The notes beneath the pieces were generated by a model. It searched no databases. It was not told where the DNA came from and was given only the letters and a program-made list of their open reading frames with translations. A program made the position numbers and the translations under genes. A DNA stretch of 64,000 nucleotides from Shewanella oncorhynchi. GTDB lineage: Bacteria; Pseudomonadota; Gammaproteobacteria; Enterobacterales; Shewanellaceae. Of the stretch, positions 60,898 to 64,000 are shown one piece after another (position 1 is the stretch's first letter; each line of letters starts with the position of its first letter). The stretch lies in the NCBI RefSeq assembly GCF_012584455.1, contig NZ_JABAEB010000009.1, forward strand, positions 62,001 to 126,000, in the 5' to 3' direction.

Positions 60898-61949
60898 TCT
60901 GGATTCACTCTATAAATGGGATAGAAATCTGCAGGAGCTAAGCTATTACTAAGTGTTTTTAGTGACATTTCTCCTTGTTTTAAGCCGCGTATTTGCGGCC
61001 CTATATCACCAAAGGGTTTTGCACCTTCAAGTTCTTTTATGACAATATCTATCGCTAACTTGCCTTGCAGGACGACTTGGTCATCATTGCTGAAAACAAC
61101 TTTATGACGATAAAGACCGCGCAGCGTTGCTGGTGAAAGATAGCTACTCACGAGTTTGACCTGATTTGTCATTTTTGCCTGCTGTAGAGAACCTATCGCG
61201 GCCTCTATAGCGACTGCACTGCCAAGTATATAGTCAGGTACATGATCTTTCAGGAGGTTGTGTAGCTGCTCTCGATACAGGTCTCGATTGTTATCCGTGT
61301 GTCGAATGGATGAAACCTTAATGGGACTATTAGCTATCGCATCAATAATGCCTTGCTCGACCCAATCACTACCTCCAACACTTTCAGGACCAGTTAGTAG
61401 TGCAAGTTTGACTGGATTCGGAGCAAGGGAGGTCACTGATTGAGTTATATAGTGCCCTGCAGTCCATCCCATTTGATACCAATTTACGCCAATACGAGTG
61501 TTAACTACTGGGCTGTCAAGTCGATTAACTAACGCAATTATGGGTTTGTTTATTTGTCCGTGATATTGATTGAGCAAAGCTGGGTCGACAGTACCAATTA
61601 AGATGGCATCAAATGGCTGCTTCAGACAATGTACTAGTTGTTTTAATTGTTGGTCTTTTTTGTAATAGCTACCCGCTTCAAATAACTCTAAATTGATACC
61701 TAAATGTGAGGCCTGTGATATCAAACCATAATCAATGCCTATCCAATAGGCATCTTTTAGATGTGGGACTAACACACAAATCCGCCAAGGTTTTTGGGCT
61801 GTAGTTAATGCTTTATATTCAAAGATTCTTGTTTTCTGGATTTGGATATTAAAGGGGAAACGTTGTTCAACTGTCCAACTGGGTTGAGCAGTTGCCAATG
61901 GTGGAGCTGTCCCTAAACAAGCTATGAGTGTATAAATAATTTTTCGCAT
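60867..61949 (-). CDS. torT: TorT periplasmic trimethylamine-oxide-binding protein
   Basis: A 360-aa periplasmic binding protein with signal peptide (MRKIIYTLIACLGTAPPLATA). The fold is the LacI/RbsB type: ICVLVPHLKDAYWIGIDYGL and IALVNRLDSP, then a hinge with YILGSAVAIEAAIGSLQ. TorT binds trimethylamine oxide and presents it to the periplasmic domain of TorS. It is transcribed toward torR and its stop lies within the end of torR; its start faces torS across 47 bp, so torT and torS have divergent promoters. Confidence 0.9.
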   Translation of the reverse strand: MRKIIYTLIACLGTAPPLATAQPSWTVEQRFPFNIQIQKTRIFEYKALTTAQKPWRICVLVPHLKDAYWIGIDYGLISQASHLGINLELFEAGSYYKKDQQLKQLVHCLKQPFDAILIGTVDPALLNQYHGQINKPIIALVNRLDSPVVNTRIGVNWYQMGWTAGHYITQSVTSLAPNPVKLALLTGPESVGGSDWVEQGIIDAIANSPIKVSSIRHTDNNRDLYREQLHNLLKDHVPDYILGSAVAIEAAIGSLQQAKMTNQVKLVSSYLSPATLRGLYRHKVVFSNDDQVVLQGKLAIDIVIKELEGAKPFGDIGPQIRGLKQGEMSLKTLSNSLAPADFYPIYRVNPDQSSTLEANK

Positions 61950-61996
61950 CTAATTGTCTCGAATTGGGTTTTTAATTGCTAAACCAAACGAGTCTG

Positions 61997-64000
61997 ATGG
62001 TAACAGTTTGGGGAATGAATGTGGGTGTTTTATCTCTCTCTGGCAAAAGTTTAGTGAGCCGACTTATGTTTGCGTTTTGCATTCTCGGACTGCTATTACT
62101 GTTGTTAGTTAGCCTTGGTAGTTTATCGCTCTATTGGGTAAAGCTTGCTGATGAGTATTTATATGAGAAGGCTTTACCCGCCTCTGAGGCCGCCCGTCAA
62201 TTGATGCAGTCTTCTAATGGTTTACTCGATAATGCCCAAGGACTTGAGCGGGTGGAAGAGGAGGCTCAGCGTGCGTATATTGGTCGAAAACTTTCAATTG
62301 AAAGCACCAATTTGCTCACTGCAATCGATCGACTGAATTCCCTCAATGTCCACGTTAATGGTACTTTTAAAGATAAAGAGTTAGCACTATTTGCCGGTGA
62401 GATCATTCATGAGTTATCTATGTTGGGTCGTCAAGTCGGTGAACGTTTGGCACTTACTCATCAGTTAAACAAAGCTGGACGTGCTCTTACTGAAGCTGCG
62501 AGTAAAAGTAATTTATTACTTGAAGCTGAACTTGCTGTAGTCGATTCAGCTATTTTGGCTAAGTTAAGTTTAGCATATCCGCAAGTGGCGGGTAATACGG
62601 CTAGCGCGCAGCTTTTGGATACCATTATTGAACAAGATTTGGATCTGCGTGAGCGTCTAAATCGGGGTTTAGTCTTAATTCATCACATCGCATTGGTAGG
62701 ACAATTATTACAGTCCCCTGAGCAGCAGTTAGGTTTAAAAAATGTCTTGGCGAGTGTGCCAAGGGAACTCAATCAACTGACTATAATGCCTCTGGAATAT
62801 TACGTGATGGACCCCAGTAGCGATAATGGTCCGAGAGCAACAAACGAAGCTACAATCGATAGGCAGATTGATTTGATGCCTCTTGAACTACTCAAAGGAT
62901 TAGTTCGAGATCCCGTGCGTGCGATGGAGCTCGAACATGAGTTGTTAGCGTTAATGAACGTTAATTCTGGTTTGCGATTACAGCAGCAATATGGGCAGAT
63001 TTTATCTCAGCAAAATAAGCAATTACAGCAGCTTACGGGCAAGTTAAGTTGGTTGAACAAATCCGTTGATAACGCGATGAAAGTTCAGCAAGATCAGGCG
63101 AATGATGCTCGTTACGAGTTTTTACAGCAACTGCTTTGGGCGAAATTTGGTTTATGGATGACGGGTATTTTGATGCTTATTATCATGATATTTGTTGTGT
63201 ATCGAGTGATATATAAGGGGATTACGGTACGTTTGAGTGAAGCAACAATGGCATTATCACAATTAAGCCAAGGTAATACAGAGGTTGTGTTAGATCCACG
63301 AGGAAATGACGAACTCACCGCCATGGCATCAGCAATTGAGGCTTTTAAGCAAAAGACGGCTCATAATCAGGCTTTATCTTTGGAGTTACAAGCTACCGCT
63401 TCAGAGCTATTCGCCCACAAGGCTTCCCTTGAAAGTACCGTGCTTGCTAGAACAATGGAACTTGCGGAGGCCAATAGTCAATTAGATGCCGAGGCAAAAG
63501 GGCATTCGGCTGCGCGCGAGATGGCGGAGCAAGCAAGTAAAGCTAAGTCGTTATTTCTCGCCACAATGAGCCATGAAATCCGAACACCATTAAATGGTTT
63601 ATTGGGCACGTTAACCCTGTTGGGGCATTCACCATTACCGCCAGCACAAAAGCAAATGCTGGCCTTATCTCAGTACAGCGGTACCTTATTGCAAACAGTA
63701 TTGAATGATATTTTAGATTTTTCCCGTTTAGAACAAGGTAAGTTAACGAATGAACCCAGACCTGTGGCATTGAATGAACTGCTTGATGAAGTGGTTGCGA
63801 TTATGTTGGCTGGCGCTGGTTTATCTGGACTATCACTATCATTAGTCAAAGAAAATTTACCCGAGTGGGTCAATTTAGACGGCCCTAAGCTGCGACAAGT
63901 TTTGTTTAATCTCCTTGGTAATGCGATTAAGTTTACGCAAAAAGGAGACGTTGAGCTTCGAGTATTCGCAGTTGATCAACAGCTACACTTTGAAATTATG
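61997..64000 (+). CDS. torS: TorS hybrid sensor kinase, 5' part
   Basis: The frame is open from ATG 61997 to the window edge (668 codons, no stop). There is an inner-membrane helix at about residues 27-50 (FAFCILGLLLLLLVSLGSLS), a helical periplasmic sensor domain, a second helix near 380-405 (FGLWMTGILMLIIMIFVVYR), HAMP with a linker, then HisKA FLATMSHEIRTPLNGLLGTL with phospho-His526, and the start of the ATPase domain (LRQVLFNLLGNAIKFTQKG). Receiver and HPt domains are expected beyond the edge. ATG 62015 is an alternative start. With TorT outside and TorR inside, it completes the trimethylamine-oxide sensing system. Confidence 0.9.
   Translation, partial: MVTVWGMNVGVLSLSGKSLVSRLMFAFCILGLLLLLLVSLGSLSLYWVKLADEYLYEKALPASEAARQLMQSSNGLLDNAQGLERVEEEAQRAYIGRKLSIESTNLLTAIDRLNSLNVHVNGTFKDKELALFAGEIIHELSMLGRQVGERLALTHQLNKAGRALTEAASKSNLLLEAELAVVDSAILAKLSLAYPQVAGNTASAQLLDTIIEQDLDLRERLNRGLVLIHHIALVGQLLQSPEQQLGLKNVLASVPRELNQLTIMPLEYYVMDPSSDNGPRATNEATIDRQIDLMPLELLKGLVRDPVRAMELEHELLALMNVNSGLRLQQQYGQILSQQNKQLQQLTGKLSWLNKSVDNAMKVQQDQANDARYEFLQQLLWAKFGLWMTGILMLIIMIFVVYRVIYKGITVRLSEATMALSQLSQGNTEVVLDPRGNDELTAMASAIEAFKQKTAHNQALSLELQATASELFAHKASLESTVLARTMELAEANSQLDAEAKGHSAAREMAEQASKAKSLFLATMSHEIRTPLNGLLGTLTLLGHSPLPPAQKQMLALSQYSGTLLQTVLNDILDFSRLEQGKLTNEPRPVALNELLDEVVAIMLAGAGLSGLSLSLVKENLPEWVNLDGPKLRQVLFNLLGNAIKFTQKGDVELRVFAVDQQLHFEIM

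Overview
The window looks like chromosomal DNA of a marine gammaproteobacterium, most likely Shewanella. The reasons are the TorR/TorT/TorS trimethylamine-oxide regulatory genes next to a TorF-type outer-membrane protein, the proBA genes behind a PutP-type symporter, the glutathione reductase, PrlC, RlmJ and RsmJ housekeeping genes, a high density of c-di-GMP enzymes, and 98-bp palindromic repeats of a kind I associate with Shewanella. I see no rRNA or tRNA genes and no CRISPR array.

Layout. 1-2.5 kb: an AT-rich two-gene cassette (DUF4365 nuclease-like protein plus an unknown partner) bracketed by inverted copies of a 98-bp MITE-like repeat. 2.5-12 kb: a seven-gene minus-strand operon (TonB siderophore receptor, DUF4198 protein, RND pump with its adaptor, DUF3649, PepSY membrane protein, DUF3325) behind a Fur-box-like sequence. 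This suggests ferric-siderophore import, reduction and carrier re-export. 12-16.4 kb: proline block with a newly noticed 58-aa membrane microprotein, putP, proB and proA. 16.5-19.7 kb: AaeXAB-like efflux operon. 19.9-28 kb: gor, a small secreted protein whose start region is tandemly duplicated, an outer-membrane protein, prlC, a thioesterase, a GST and a 3-methyladenine glycosylase. 28-35 kb: MexAB/AcrAB-type RND pump, two small membrane proteins and an AbgT transporter. 35.6-42.3 kb: lemA, a DUF3137 gene, a lytic transglycosylase, rlmJ, a GGDEF/EAL protein and rsmJ.

42.35-48.5 kb holds the most unusual locus. It is a Tn7-like transposon inserted 36 bp past the rsmJ stop codon, with a left end carrying four TnsB-type repeats at 21-bp spacing and intact tnsA-tnsB-tnsC. 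rsmJ is one of the attachment genes known for type I-F3 CRISPR-associated Tn7 elements, and the end repeats resemble theirs. However, no TniQ, Cas gene, CRISPR array or right end is visible. Behind tnsC are a convergent DExH helicase/winged-helix operon and a divergent Xre regulator. The element is either a right-truncated I-F3 relative or a Tn7 family member with a different, undescribed targeting or cargo module.

48.6-58.6 kb is a signalling and accessory stretch: a 1632-aa hybrid kinase coupled to a REC-GGDEF protein, an exported agmatine deiminase, an exported M20 amidohydrolase, and a GAF-GGDEF gene broken by one extra TTGGA unit (possibly phase variable). Two copies of a 19-bp hairpin repeat flank the first part of this stretch. 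59-64 kb: torF with four TorR-box-like decamers upstream, torR, convergent torT, and torS running off the window end.
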